NCBI GenBank assembly: GCA_027488965.1
Contig: JAIYAO010000079.1
Location: 1 to 32,400 of the forward strand
From: Alphaproteobacteria bacterium
GTDB lineage: Bacteria; Pseudomonadota; Alphaproteobacteria; Caulobacterales; Aquidulcibacteraceae
DNA length: 32,400 nucleotides
Reading direction: 5' to 3'
In this document: positions 22,248 to 29,687 of the stretch, piece after piece
Position numbering within the stretch: the first letter of the stretch is position 1
Layout of the letters: each line of letters opens with the position of its first letter
Made by a program: the position numbers and the translations under genes
Notes under the pieces: generated by a model
Told to the model about the DNA's origin: nothing
The model's database searches: none
The model's input: only the letters and a program-made list of their open reading frames with translations

Positions 22248-23897
22248 ATGCGACGCACCGGCGCACGCCGACTTGTGGATGCGCTCGTGGCGCACGGTGT
22301 GGACCGCGTGTTCTGCGTGCCGGGCGAGAGCTATCTGCCCGTGCTCGACGCGCTCACCGACGTGGCCGACAAGATCCAGGTGATCGCCTGCCGCATGGAA
22401 GCGGGAGCGGCGAACATGGCGGAGGCGCACGGCAAACTCACGGGCCGTCCCGGCGTGTGCATGGTCACCCGCGGCCCCGGCGCCACGCATGCGAGCGTGG
22501 GTGTGCACACCGCACGCCAGGACTCCACGCCCATGCTGCTGTTCATCGGGCAGGTCTCCACCGCCGACCGCGGCCGCGAGGCGTTCCAGGAAGTGGATTA
22601 CGCGCAGTTCTTCGGGCCGCTGGCGAAATGGGCGGTGGAACTCGACGACGCCGCGCGCGTGCACGAGATCGTGGGGCGCGCCTTCGCCACCGCGCTGCAG
22701 GGCCGGCAGGGACCCGTGGCCATTGCGCTGCCGGAGGACATGCTCGCCGCGGAAACTGAGGATGCGCCGCCAGTCGTGCAGGCGCCGGCGCGATCCGGCT
22801 TGTCGCCCGCGTGCGTCGATGCGGTGCGCGATGCGCTGCAAGCCAGCGCGCGTCCGCTCCTGCTGCTGGGCGGCGGCGGCTGGGATCCGGCGGCGCTGGC
22901 CGATGTGCGCGCCTTCGTGGAGGCCAACGATCTTCCCGTGATCCTGTCGTTCCGCCGCAAGGACCTGTTCGACAACGACGCCCCGCATTTCGTGGGCGAT
23001 CTGGGCCTCGGCCCCAACCCGAAGCTGCTGCAGCGCGTGCACGACTGCGACCTGCTTATCGCCCTCGGCGCGCGGCTCGGGGAGAACGCCACGCAGGGCT
23101 ACACGTTGTTTACGCCCGCAGAAACAGCGCAGAAGCTGATCCACATCCATGCGGGCGCCGAGGAGCTTGGCCGCGTGTGGCCGGCGCGCCATGCGGCGGT
23201 GGCGGATGTGGGCTCAGCGGCGGCGGCGCTGCGGGCGCTGCGCGTGACGCCCCAATGGGCGGCCTGGCGCGCCGACGCGCGCGCCGATTACGAAGCATGG
23301 ACCAAGCCCGTGGCGGTGACGGGTGCGGTGAACATGAGCGATATCGTCGCCCACATCGCCGAGACGGCGCCTGCGGACGCCATCGTCGCCAACGGCGCGG
23401 GCAACTATGCGGCGTGGCTGCACCGGTTCTATCGCCACCGCGCCTTCCGCACGCAACTGGCGCCCACCAGCGGCGCGATGGGCTACGGGGTGCCCGCCGC
23501 CATCGCCGCCAAGCTCGCGCACCCGTCGCGCGAGGTGTACGCCTTCGCCGGCGACGGCTGCTTTCTCATGACGGGGCAGGAACTCGCCACCGCCGTGCAG
23601 TACGGCGTCCACATCGTCGTCATCGTCGTCGACAATGGCAGCTACGGCACGATCCGCATGCACCAGGAGCGCCACTTCCCCGGCCGCGTCAGCGCCACGG
23701 ACCTGCGCAACCCCGATTTCGCCGCCTACGCCCGCGCCTTCGGCGCGTGGGGCGCCACGGTGGAGCGCACGGCGGATTTCGCGCCTGCTTTCGCCGCTGC
23801 CCGCACCGCCGGCGCACCGGCGCTCATCCATGTGAAGACCGCCGTGGAGGACATCTCACCCGGCCGCACGCTCTCGGCGTTGCGCGCAGGCCGCTAG
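22248..23897 (+). CDS. Thiamine-diphosphate-dependent enzyme, acetolactate-synthase-like
   Basis: A 549-residue protein with the three domains of the POX/AHAS group. The N-terminal pyrimidine-binding domain has the proton-relay E51 (CRMEAGAANMAEAHG). A central domain follows. The C-terminal diphosphate-binding domain has AGDGCFLM (434-441) and VDNGSYGTI (461-469), the GDG...N magnesium motif. The start follows GGAGGGCCCC. No regulatory IlvN partner is adjacent and the overall sequence is not a close biosynthetic IlvB, so a decarboxylase or carboligase of unknown substrate is the safest call. The stop lies in a CTAG shared with the convergent GST gene. Confidence 0.88.
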   Translation: MRRTGARRLVDALVAHGVDRVFCVPGESYLPVLDALTDVADKIQVIACRMEAGAANMAEAHGKLTGRPGVCMVTRGPGATHASVGVHTARQDSTPMLLFIGQVSTADRGREAFQEVDYAQFFGPLAKWAVELDDAARVHEIVGRAFATALQGRQGPVAIALPEDMLAAETEDAPPVVQAPARSGLSPACVDAVRDALQASARPLLLLGGGGWDPAALADVRAFVEANDLPVILSFRRKDLFDNDAPHFVGDLGLGPNPKLLQRVHDCDLLIALGARLGENATQGYTLFTPAETAQKLIHIHAGAEELGRVWPARHAAVADVGSAAAALRALRVTPQWAAWRADARADYEAWTKPVAVTGAVNMSDIVAHIAETAPADAIVANGAGNYAAWLHRFYRHRAFRTQLAPTSGAMGYGVPAAIAAKLAHPSREVYAFAGDGCFLMTGQELATAVQYGVHIVVIVVDNGSYGTIRMHQERHFPGRVSATDLRNPDFAAYARAFGAWGATVERTADFAPAFAAARTAGAPALIHVKTAVEDISPGRTLSALRAGR

Positions 23898-24472
23898 GCC
23901 ATGGCGCGGCGCACGGCGTCGCGCCGGCCGATGCGGTCGCGGTAGCGCACCAGGTTGGGAAAGCCGTCCAGGCCGCCGTCGAGCGCGGTCGCAGCGCCGG
24001 CGAGGTGGGGATAGAGCAGCGCGTCGATGGCGGTGAAGCGCTCGCCCACCATGAAGTGGCGTGTGGCCATGTGCTCCTCGAACACATGCAGCGACTTGCG
24101 CACCGCCGCATCGAACACCGCCAGCGGGACTGCGGCTCCCGCATGGGCGCGGAAGTGGGCGTGCATCGCAAACAGCGGGGCCAACGTCGACGAGATGGCG
24201 TGGGCCCAGTAGTCGAACGCCGCCGCCTCGCGCGGCCCCTCCGGCCCGAGCCGTCCCGCCTTGCGGGCAAGATAGAGCGCGATGGCGGCGCTTTCCCCGA
24301 TCTGGATGGGCGGCCCATCGGGACCCTTCGGATCGTTGAGGGACGGCGGGCGGTCCAGCAGCGTGTCCTGGGGCGGCGGCGTGACGGTGTGCACATACGC
24401 CAGCCCAGTTTCCTCCAGCATGATGCGGACCTTCTGGGCGGACACGCCGGGCGACGCGAAGAGTTCGATCAT
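23894..24472 (-). CDS. Glutathione S-transferase family protein
   Basis: A 192-residue protein with a thioredoxin-like N-terminal half (MIELFASPGVSAQKVRIMLEETGLAY) including the ESAAIALYLA glutathione-binding segment (~59-68), and an all-helical C-terminal half with MVGERFTAIDALLYPHL (~141-157), the N-capping box of GSTs. Ser at position ~7 or 11 may be the catalytic residue, as in nu/beta-like bacterial classes. It lies 18 bases downstream of the CoA-transferase gene, so the two are probably cotranscribed. The substrate is unknown. Its TAG stop shares CTAG (23894-23897) with the ThDP enzyme gene on the other strand. Confidence 0.9.
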   Translation of the reverse strand: MIELFASPGVSAQKVRIMLEETGLAYVHTVTPPPQDTLLDRPPSLNDPKGPDGPPIQIGESAAIALYLARKAGRLGPEGPREAAAFDYWAHAISSTLAPLFAMHAHFRAHAGAAVPLAVFDAAVRKSLHVFEEHMATRHFMVGERFTAIDALLYPHLAGAATALDGGLDGFPNLVRYRDRIGRRDAVRRAMA

Positions 24473-24490
24473 GGCGGGCCAGCCTTTCCT

Positions 24491-25720
24491 TCAGATCGCG
24501 CCGGCGGCGCGCAACCGTGCGAGGGCGATATCGTCCAGGCCCGCCAGATCGCGCAGCACCGCCTCCGTATCGGCGCCGAGCAGGGGCGGTGCGTGGTCGG
24601 TGCGTGGCGGCGTGCGCGCTAGACGCAGGGGGCTCGCCACCAGCGTGACCTCGCCGCCGTCGCTGCGGTGCATGGTGTGGGCGAGGCCGCGGGCCTGTAC
24701 ATGCGGATCGGCGAACACCTGGTCCACGGTGTTGATGGGCCCGCATGGCACGCCCACGGCGTCGAGTGCCGCGATCCACTGCGCCGAGGTGCGCGCGGCC
24801 ATCGCCGTGGCGATCGCCGCCGTCAGCGCCTCCCGGTGGGCGACGCGCGCGGGATTGGCGGCGAAGCGCGGATCGTCGGCCATCGCATCGAGGCTTGCCG
24901 CCTTGCAGAAGGCGCGGAACTGGCCGTCGTTGCCGACGGCGAGCACGATGTGGCCGTCCAGCGTCTGGAACACCTGGTAGGGCGCGATGTTGGGGTGTGC
25001 GTTGCCGAGACGCGTAGGCGCGGTCCCGCTCGCGAACCAGTTCATCGCCTGGTTAGCCAGCATCGCGGCCTGGCAATCGAGCAGCGCGATGTCGATGTGC
25101 TGGCCTTCGCCGGTGCGTTCAGCGTGGCGCAGCGCGGCGAGGATGCCGGTCACGGCGTACATGCCGGTGAAGAGGTCGGCCACCGCCACGCCCACCTTCA
25201 TCGGCTCGCCCCCCGGCGCGCCTTCCGGCTGGCCGGTGATGCTCATCAGCCCGCCCATGGCCTGCACGAGGTAATCGTAGCCGGCGCGCTGGGCGTAGGG
25301 GCCGTCCTGCCCGAAGCCGGTGATGGAGCAGTACACGAGCGCGGGATTGATCGCGCTGAGGCTGCCGTAGTCGAGCCCGTACTTCGCGAGGCCGCCGGTG
25401 CGGAAGTTCTCCACGAACACGTGGCTTTGCGCGGCCAGCGTGCGGACCAGGGCTGCGCCCTCGGGATGCGTGAAATCGACGGTGATCGCGCGCTTGTTGC
25501 GGTTGGCGGCGAGATAGTAGGCGGCGTCGCCCTGTGCGCCGTCCGCGCCGGGCAGGAAGGGCGGGCCCCAGCCGCGCGTGTCGTCGCCCGCACCGGGCTT
25601 CTCCACCTTGATCACCTCGGCGCCCATGTCTGCGAGCGTCTGTGTCGCCCATGGGCCCGAAAGGATGCGCGACAGGTCGAGCACGCGGACGCCGTCGAGG
25701 GCGCAGGGTGGTGCAGCCAT
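24491..25720 (-). CDS. CaiB/BaiF-family CoA-transferase
   Basis: A 409-residue class III CoA-transferase with typical landmarks: LDGVRVLDLSRILSGPWATQTLADMGAEVIKVE (8-40), NRNKRAITVDF (~73-83), VFVENFRTGGLAKYGLDY (~101-118), YCSITGFGQDGP, and GVAVADLFTG (177-186) with D182 as the expected catalytic aspartate. The enzyme moves CoA between carboxylic acids, such as formate/oxalate, carnitine or succinate-linked acids; the sequence is closest in style to the general acyl-CoA transferase group. ATG 25718-25720 is chosen; frame upstream to 25828 has no homology. It is divergent from the GFA gene with 79 bases between them. Confidence 0.92.
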   Translation of the reverse strand: MAAPPCALDGVRVLDLSRILSGPWATQTLADMGAEVIKVEKPGAGDDTRGWGPPFLPGADGAQGDAAYYLAANRNKRAITVDFTHPEGAALVRTLAAQSHVFVENFRTGGLAKYGLDYGSLSAINPALVYCSITGFGQDGPYAQRAGYDYLVQAMGGLMSITGQPEGAPGGEPMKVGVAVADLFTGMYAVTGILAALRHAERTGEGQHIDIALLDCQAAMLANQAMNWFASGTAPTRLGNAHPNIAPYQVFQTLDGHIVLAVGNDGQFRAFCKAASLDAMADDPRFAANPARVAHREALTAAIATAMAARTSAQWIAALDAVGVPCGPINTVDQVFADPHVQARGLAHTMHRSDGGEVTLVASPLRLARTPPRTDHAPPLLGADTEAVLRDLAGLDDIALARLRAAGAI

Positions 25721-25799
25721 GGCGGCGGGGCCTTCAGTGACGACGCTTGGCGCCGGGTGCGCCCTGTTCCTATCATGCGCCGCAGCCTGGAGAGAACGC

Positions 25800-26258
25800 A
25801 TGGACGATGCCCGCACCCCGAAGGCCACCGGCGGCTGCCAGTGCGGCGCGGTGCGCTACGCGCTCTATGCGCCCCCGGAGAACAGCCACGTCTGCCATTG
25901 CCGCATGTGCCAGCGCGCCACGGGCGGGCTCTTTGCGGCGCTCGCCGGGGCGAAGAAGGCCGACTTCGCCTGGACGAAGGGCGCGCCCGCTTTCTTCGCC
26001 AGCTCCAGCCTCGCCCAGCGCGGCTTCTGCGCGGCGTGCGGCACGCCGCTGTCGTTCGCCTACGACACGCCGGAGGCGCGCTTCTATGTGACCATCGGCT
26101 CGCTCGATGCGCCGGATGCGGTCCCCATCGTCATCCAGTACGGGATCGAGAGCCGGGTGCCGTGGGTGAAGTTTTGCGAGGATGTTCCGGGCGAGGAGAC
26201 GGGCGCATCGGCGGACGCGCAGGCCTTCTTCGCGGCCATGCGCACGCACCAGGCGTGA
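25800..26258 (+). CDS. GFA-family zinc protein
   Basis: A 152-residue protein with the zinc cysteines of the GFA (glutathione-dependent formaldehyde-activating) fold: CQCG (13-16), CHCRMC (32-37) and CAACG (77-81). LFAALAGAKKADFAW and FYVTIGSLD are the usual core strands. Family members bind glutathione adducts in a few cases, but most are uncharacterised. The ATG at 25800 follows GGAGAGAAC. It ends 4 bases before the stop of the convergent 80-residue gene. Confidence 0.92.
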   Translation: MDDARTPKATGGCQCGAVRYALYAPPENSHVCHCRMCQRATGGLFAALAGAKKADFAWTKGAPAFFASSSLAQRGFCAACGTPLSFAYDTPEARFYVTIGSLDAPDAVPIVIQYGIESRVPWVKFCEDVPGEETGASADAQAFFAAMRTHQA

Positions 26259-26262
26259 GCGC

Positions 26263-26505
26263 CTACGTCCCGGCGTTCAGCGAGAATTCGCCGTTGCGAA
26301 GGCGGGCCGGCAGGCCGGCGCAGAACTGCGCCACTGCCTCCTCGCCGTGCAGGTCCACCATGTCGGCGAGGGCGGCGAAGATGGCGGTGGAGGCCAACAC
26401 TTCGGCGCCCACCCCGCGCGCCAGCGCGGTCTCCCAGGCATCGAGCAGGAGATCGAGGGCGAGCTGCTTCTGTTCGGCATCGCTGAGCGGGGCGGCGGGA
26501 TCCAT
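26263..26505 (-). CDS. 80-residue hypothetical protein, TIGR02301 gene partner
   Basis: A small acidic, largely helical protein. Leu/Ala-rich helix LALDLLLDAWETALARGVG (~14-32) leads into EVLASTAIFAALADMVDLHGEEAVAQF (~35-61), followed by a short basic turn. No signal peptide or membrane segment. The ATG (26503-26505) is two bases beyond the TAA of the upstream TIGR02301-like gene, so translation is probably coupled. Family not recognised. Confidence 0.75.
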   Translation of the reverse strand: MDPAAPLSDAEQKQLALDLLLDAWETALARGVGAEVLASTAIFAALADMVDLHGEEAVAQFCAGLPARLRNGEFSLNAGT

Positions 26506-26507
26506 GG

Positions 26508-26915
26508 TTAGTCCGAGTGGCGAGCGGCGAGCGTGTCGGCCAGGCGCATGCCCTGGTTCTTCAGTTCGGTTTCGTAGGACTGCGCGGCGGGCGAGCAGTT
26601 GGGAAAGCGCAGTTCGATGTCCCGGTAGCCGGCGTTGAAGCCGTCCACCAGATCGGTGCGGCGCGCGCCGCCCTCGCGGTCGAGCATGGCGGTCATGAAC
26701 TGGCGCCAGGACTGGTCGCCGCGGCCCACGCAGAGCACGCGCAGGTAGTGCGCCCCGCCCAGCACTTGCGCCAGTTGCCGCAACTCGTCGCCGTACTGCG
26801 CGCGCCGGGCCTGCGCGGTTTCGCTCAGCGGCGGCGGTTGCGTCTGCGCCTGTGCGACGCCCACCAGGCAGGCAAGCACCAGACAGACGAGGGCGGGGGC
26901 GGAGCGGACGGCCAT
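26508..26915 (-). CDS. TIGR02301-family secreted protein
   Basis: A 135-residue protein with a signal peptide (APALVCLVLACLVGVAQAQ) and the family pattern as I recall it: LRQLAQVLGGAHYLRVLC (~45-62), SWRQFMTAMLDRE (~69-81), LVDGFNAGYRDIELRFPNCSPAA (~89-111). Two cysteines (about C62 and C107) could form a disulfide in the periplasm. The family is known mainly from alphaproteobacteria and has no defined function. It is followed two bases later by the 80-residue gene. Confidence 0.85.
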   Translation of the reverse strand: MAVRSAPALVCLVLACLVGVAQAQTQPPPLSETAQARRAQYGDELRQLAQVLGGAHYLRVLCVGRGDQSWRQFMTAMLDREGGARRTDLVDGFNAGYRDIELRFPNCSPAAQSYETELKNQGMRLADTLAARHSD

Positions 26916-26968
26916 GATCCGCTATACTCCGCACCCGCCGTGACCGGAATTGGGCGCCATGGCGCGGC

Positions 26969-27613
26969 TCAGCGGCGGCGGGCGCAGTAGGGCTTGGCGT
27001 TCAGCGCGGCTTGCAGGTCCACCAGCTTGTTGCGGTCGCGCAGGGGCGACCAGTAGCGCGAGGCCCCGCGCCATGCGCCGCCGCTGTAGCCCGCGATGAG
27101 CTGGTCGCGCTCCACCCAGCGGCCCAGGATGCGCACGGCGCACTGCAGGTTGGTGGTGGGGTCGTGCAGCTGCTGGGCGTTGGTGATGGCGCAACCGTAG
27201 CCGTTGGCGCTCTCCTGGGAGAGTTGCAGCAGCCCGCGGCTGACCACGCGCTGGCCCGTGCGGTCCGTGAACGTTTCCTGAAACCGGGTCGCGGGATCGA
27301 AATTGCTTTCGTAGCGGGCCAGCTCGCTCAGCAGCGCCACGTAGAACGCGCGCCGGCTGGCGGGCGGGGCGGTGCGGTAGCCGGGGCAGAAGGCGTCGAT
27401 GTCGGCGGGCAGGGTGGTGAGCAGCTGCGGGGCGAGGGCGTCGATGGCGGCGTGCGTGGTCGCCGTCCACGCGGCGCCTTCGATGCGCACGTCCCAGGGG
27501 TTCGGCGGATAGCCGGCGGGCGCCGTGACGCCGCCGGGACCGGGGCCGGTGGCCGTGGCGCACGCCGACACCAGCAGGACGGCGGCGATGGCGAGATGTC
27601 TCAGCGGGGCCAT
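26969..27613 (-). CDS. Lytic transglycosylase-like lipoprotein (SLT fold)
   Basis: A 214-residue lipoprotein (lipobox LVSAC, Cys18). Its SLT-type domain has ELARYESNFDP (97-107) with the likely catalytic E102, SRGLLQLSQESANGYGC (125-141) in place of the usual GLMQL motif, NLQCAVRILGRWV, and the AGYSGGAWRG aromatic/glycine segment. Such enzymes cut peptidoglycan, forming anhydro-muramic ends, at the outer membrane. The start is five bases from the stop of the NMO-type gene, so they share a transcript. Cys residues around the active site are more frequent than usual, suggesting a disulfide. Confidence 0.85.
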   Translation of the reverse strand: MAPLRHLAIAAVLLVSACATATGPGPGGVTAPAGYPPNPWDVRIEGAAWTATTHAAIDALAPQLLTTLPADIDAFCPGYRTAPPASRRAFYVALLSELARYESNFDPATRFQETFTDRTGQRVVSRGLLQLSQESANGYGCAITNAQQLHDPTTNLQCAVRILGRWVERDQLIAGYSGGAWRGASRYWSPLRDRNKLVDLQAALNAKPYCARRR

Positions 27614-27618
27614 GGCGG

Positions 27619-28611
27619 TCAGGCCGCCGCGCCGGCGGCCGGGGAGCGCGCGTTGAGCGCCGCCATCCGTGCGATGGCCGCATGCGCCTCGGCCATGATG
27701 TCGGCGACGATGTCGGCGGCGGGCTTCACGGTGCGCACGCCGCCGGCGGACTGGCCCATGGCGAAGCAGGAACGGTCCGCATCTAGACCCTCCAGTTGGC
27801 CGCCGATGCCGCCGATGACGCCCGTCTGCACGCTCAGCGCGGCCTGCATCGGGAAGGGCTGGATGTCCTGCGGGCGGCGCTCCCAGTCATCGACGTAGCC
27901 GTTCTTCTTCACGCGCATGGGCTTGCCGGAGTAGCAGCGCGTGCGGATCGTGTCCTCGTCGGTCGCGCCGGTGATGGCGTCTCGGTACATCGGCGCGGCG
28001 TGGGATTCCGTGGCGGCGATGAAGCGCGTGCCCATCCACACGCCCTGCGCGCCTAGCGCCAGCGCCGCGGCGAGGCCGCGCCCGTCGTAGAGGCCGCCCG
28101 CAGCGATCACGGGGATCTTCACGGCTTCCACCGCCTGCGCCACGAGCGGGGCGGTGCCCACAAGCCCCGTGTGGCCGCCGCCTTCGCCGCCCTGGCATAT
28201 CACCGCATCGCAGCCCGCCTGCTCGGCCTTGATGGCGTGCTTCACCGCCCCGCACACCACCATCACCTTGAGGCCCGCCTTCTTGAGCTTCTCCATGATC
28301 GGCATCGGCACGCCGAGGCCGGCCACGAAGCTGGAGGCGCCTTCGCCGATGATCACGTCCACCGATTCCACCAGCGACTCGGGCGAGGCCGCCAGCAGGT
28401 CGACGCCGAAGGGCCGCGAGGTGAGTTCCCGCGTGCGGATCATCTGTTCGCGGATGAACCGGGCGGATGTGCCCGCCATGCCCAGCACGCCGTAGCCGCC
28501 GGCGTTGGACACCGCGGCGGCGAGTTCCGCGTAGGACACCCCGCCCATGCCGGCGAGCAGGATCGGGTGCTCGATCTCGAGCATGTCGCAGATGGGCGTG
28601 CGCAGGGACAT
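27619..28611 (-). CDS. NMO-type flavoprotein (nitronate monooxygenase / FabK-like)
   Basis: A 330-residue TIM-barrel flavoprotein with the family motifs PILLAGMGGVSYAELAAAVSNAGGYGVLG (16-44), CQGGEGGGHTG (139-149) with the catalytic H147 position, and AAGGLYDGRGLAAALALGAQGVWMGTRF (170-197) binding FMN phosphate. Homologues oxidise nitroalkanes or act as enoyl-ACP reductases; I cannot choose between them. The ribosome binding site AGGAGG overlaps the upstream cytochrome stop (TAGGAGG), a clear sign of translational coupling. The transglycosylase gene follows five bases later. Confidence 0.92.
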   Translation of the reverse strand: MSLRTPICDMLEIEHPILLAGMGGVSYAELAAAVSNAGGYGVLGMAGTSARFIREQMIRTRELTSRPFGVDLLAASPESLVESVDVIIGEGASSFVAGLGVPMPIMEKLKKAGLKVMVVCGAVKHAIKAEQAGCDAVICQGGEGGGHTGLVGTAPLVAQAVEAVKIPVIAAGGLYDGRGLAAALALGAQGVWMGTRFIAATESHAAPMYRDAITGATDEDTIRTRCYSGKPMRVKKNGYVDDWERRPQDIQPFPMQAALSVQTGVIGGIGGQLEGLDADRSCFAMGQSAGGVRTVKPAADIVADIMAEAHAAIARMAALNARSPAAGAAA

Positions 28612-28622
28612 GGGGCTTCCTC

Positions 28623-29687
28623 CTAGGGGGTGTTGTCGGGGACGGCGCCGTCGGCGTCCATCGCCGCAATCCAGCGGGCGATGAGATCGACGCCTTCGCG
28701 GTGCGCCAGCGTGCGGCCCAGTTCGGGCATCATCACGCCGGGATCGGTGCTCCGCATGCGGTGGAGCAGGATGGAGCTGTCGGGACGGCCGGGGTCGATG
28801 GCGAAGAGGAACCCGCCGGCGGCGCGGCCCGCCGCCACGGGGCGCTTGCGCACGCCCCAGAGCGCGGGATCCGTTTGCGCGGCGCGCAGGTCCAGCCCGG
28901 AATTGGCTGCCGGCCCCTGCGGGTTGTGGCAGTGGGCGCAGTTTACATCGAGGTAGGCGCGCGCCCGTGCGTCGAGCGTTGACGGCGCGGACACGGATGG
29001 GGGTGCGGCGTCGAGCAGCCCTGTCGCCACCCAGTGGGCAAGCTGGCTGCGCCGACCGTCGGCATAGACCATCTCGCGATCAAGGTGGCGCGGGGCGGGG
29101 CCGATAGGCGTGACCGCGTTGTCGGAGGCGTGGCAGCCCTTGCACTGGTTTTTGTTGGGCACGGCGTAGGCGATCTCACGCAGCGCACCCTCGGCATCGC
29201 GGAATTGCACCGGCACTGTGGCGCCGGCCACCTGCAGGCGCGCTTCGCGCCCATCGGCGTCCCATACATAGGTCATCGCCGCCCAACCCGCCCGCTGGCG
29301 CACCAGCAAACGCGTTTCGATCGGGCGCACCTCCACATCGGGCGCGCGCAGGTCGGCGGGGTAGGCGAAGGTCTTCACCAGCACGGCGCCGACGGGAAAG
29401 GCGAACACGTCGTCGCCGTTCAACCGCGCCGGCGCGCCGGGCGGCGCGACCACGAAGCGCTGCTTCAGCGCGTAGTCCGAGAAGAGCGGCGTGACGAGGT
29501 CGTACGGCGTGACGCCGGGGTTGGGGATGCGTGCGCCCGCGTCGCGGAACAACCGGTACGCGGACAGCGTCGGCGACGGACGCTCGGCCAGCAGCGCCGC
29601 CATGTTCGGCCCGTCTGCAGCCGCGCGCACAGGCGCCGCTGCTCCCACCAGGAGGGCGAGCGCGCCCGCGAGGAAGATCCCGCGCAT
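28623..29687 (-). CDS. SO2930-type diheme cytochrome c
   Basis: A 354-residue exported protein: signal peptide MRGIFLAGALALLVGAAAPVRA, a unique N-terminal domain (~25-175) beginning SAYRLFRDAGARIPNPGVTPYDLVTPLFSDYALKQ-like, then two c-type heme sites CKGCH (182-186) and CAHCH (250-254). The segment MRSTDPGVMMPELG (311-324) offers methionine ligands. It matches the SO2930 family as I remember it, usually encoded beside a beta-helix protein, as here. The start overlaps the stop of that gene (ATGA at 29687). It probably works in the periplasm in electron transfer, partner unknown. Confidence 0.9.
   Translation of the reverse strand: MRGIFLAGALALLVGAAAPVRAAADGPNMAALLAERPSPTLSAYRLFRDAGARIPNPGVTPYDLVTPLFSDYALKQRFVVAPPGAPARLNGDDVFAFPVGAVLVKTFAYPADLRAPDVEVRPIETRLLVRQRAGWAAMTYVWDADGREARLQVAGATVPVQFRDAEGALREIAYAVPNKNQCKGCHASDNAVTPIGPAPRHLDREMVYADGRRSQLAHWVATGLLDAAPPSVSAPSTLDARARAYLDVNCAHCHNPQGPAANSGLDLRAAQTDPALWGVRKRPVAAGRAAGGFLFAIDPGRPDSSILLHRMRSTDPGVMMPELGRTLAHREGVDLIARWIAAMDADGAVPDNTP

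Noticed and set aside
22248-25720. Oxalate pathway (oxalyl-CoA decarboxylase plus formyl-CoA transferase)
   Set aside because: The ThDP enzyme N-terminus and active-site segments look acetolactate-synthase-like rather than oxalyl-CoA decarboxylase-like, and it is convergent with, not cotranscribed with, the CoA-transferase.
24668-26638. 656-codon open frame over the CoA-transferase and GFA genes
   Set aside because: Shadow of two well-supported genes in other frames.
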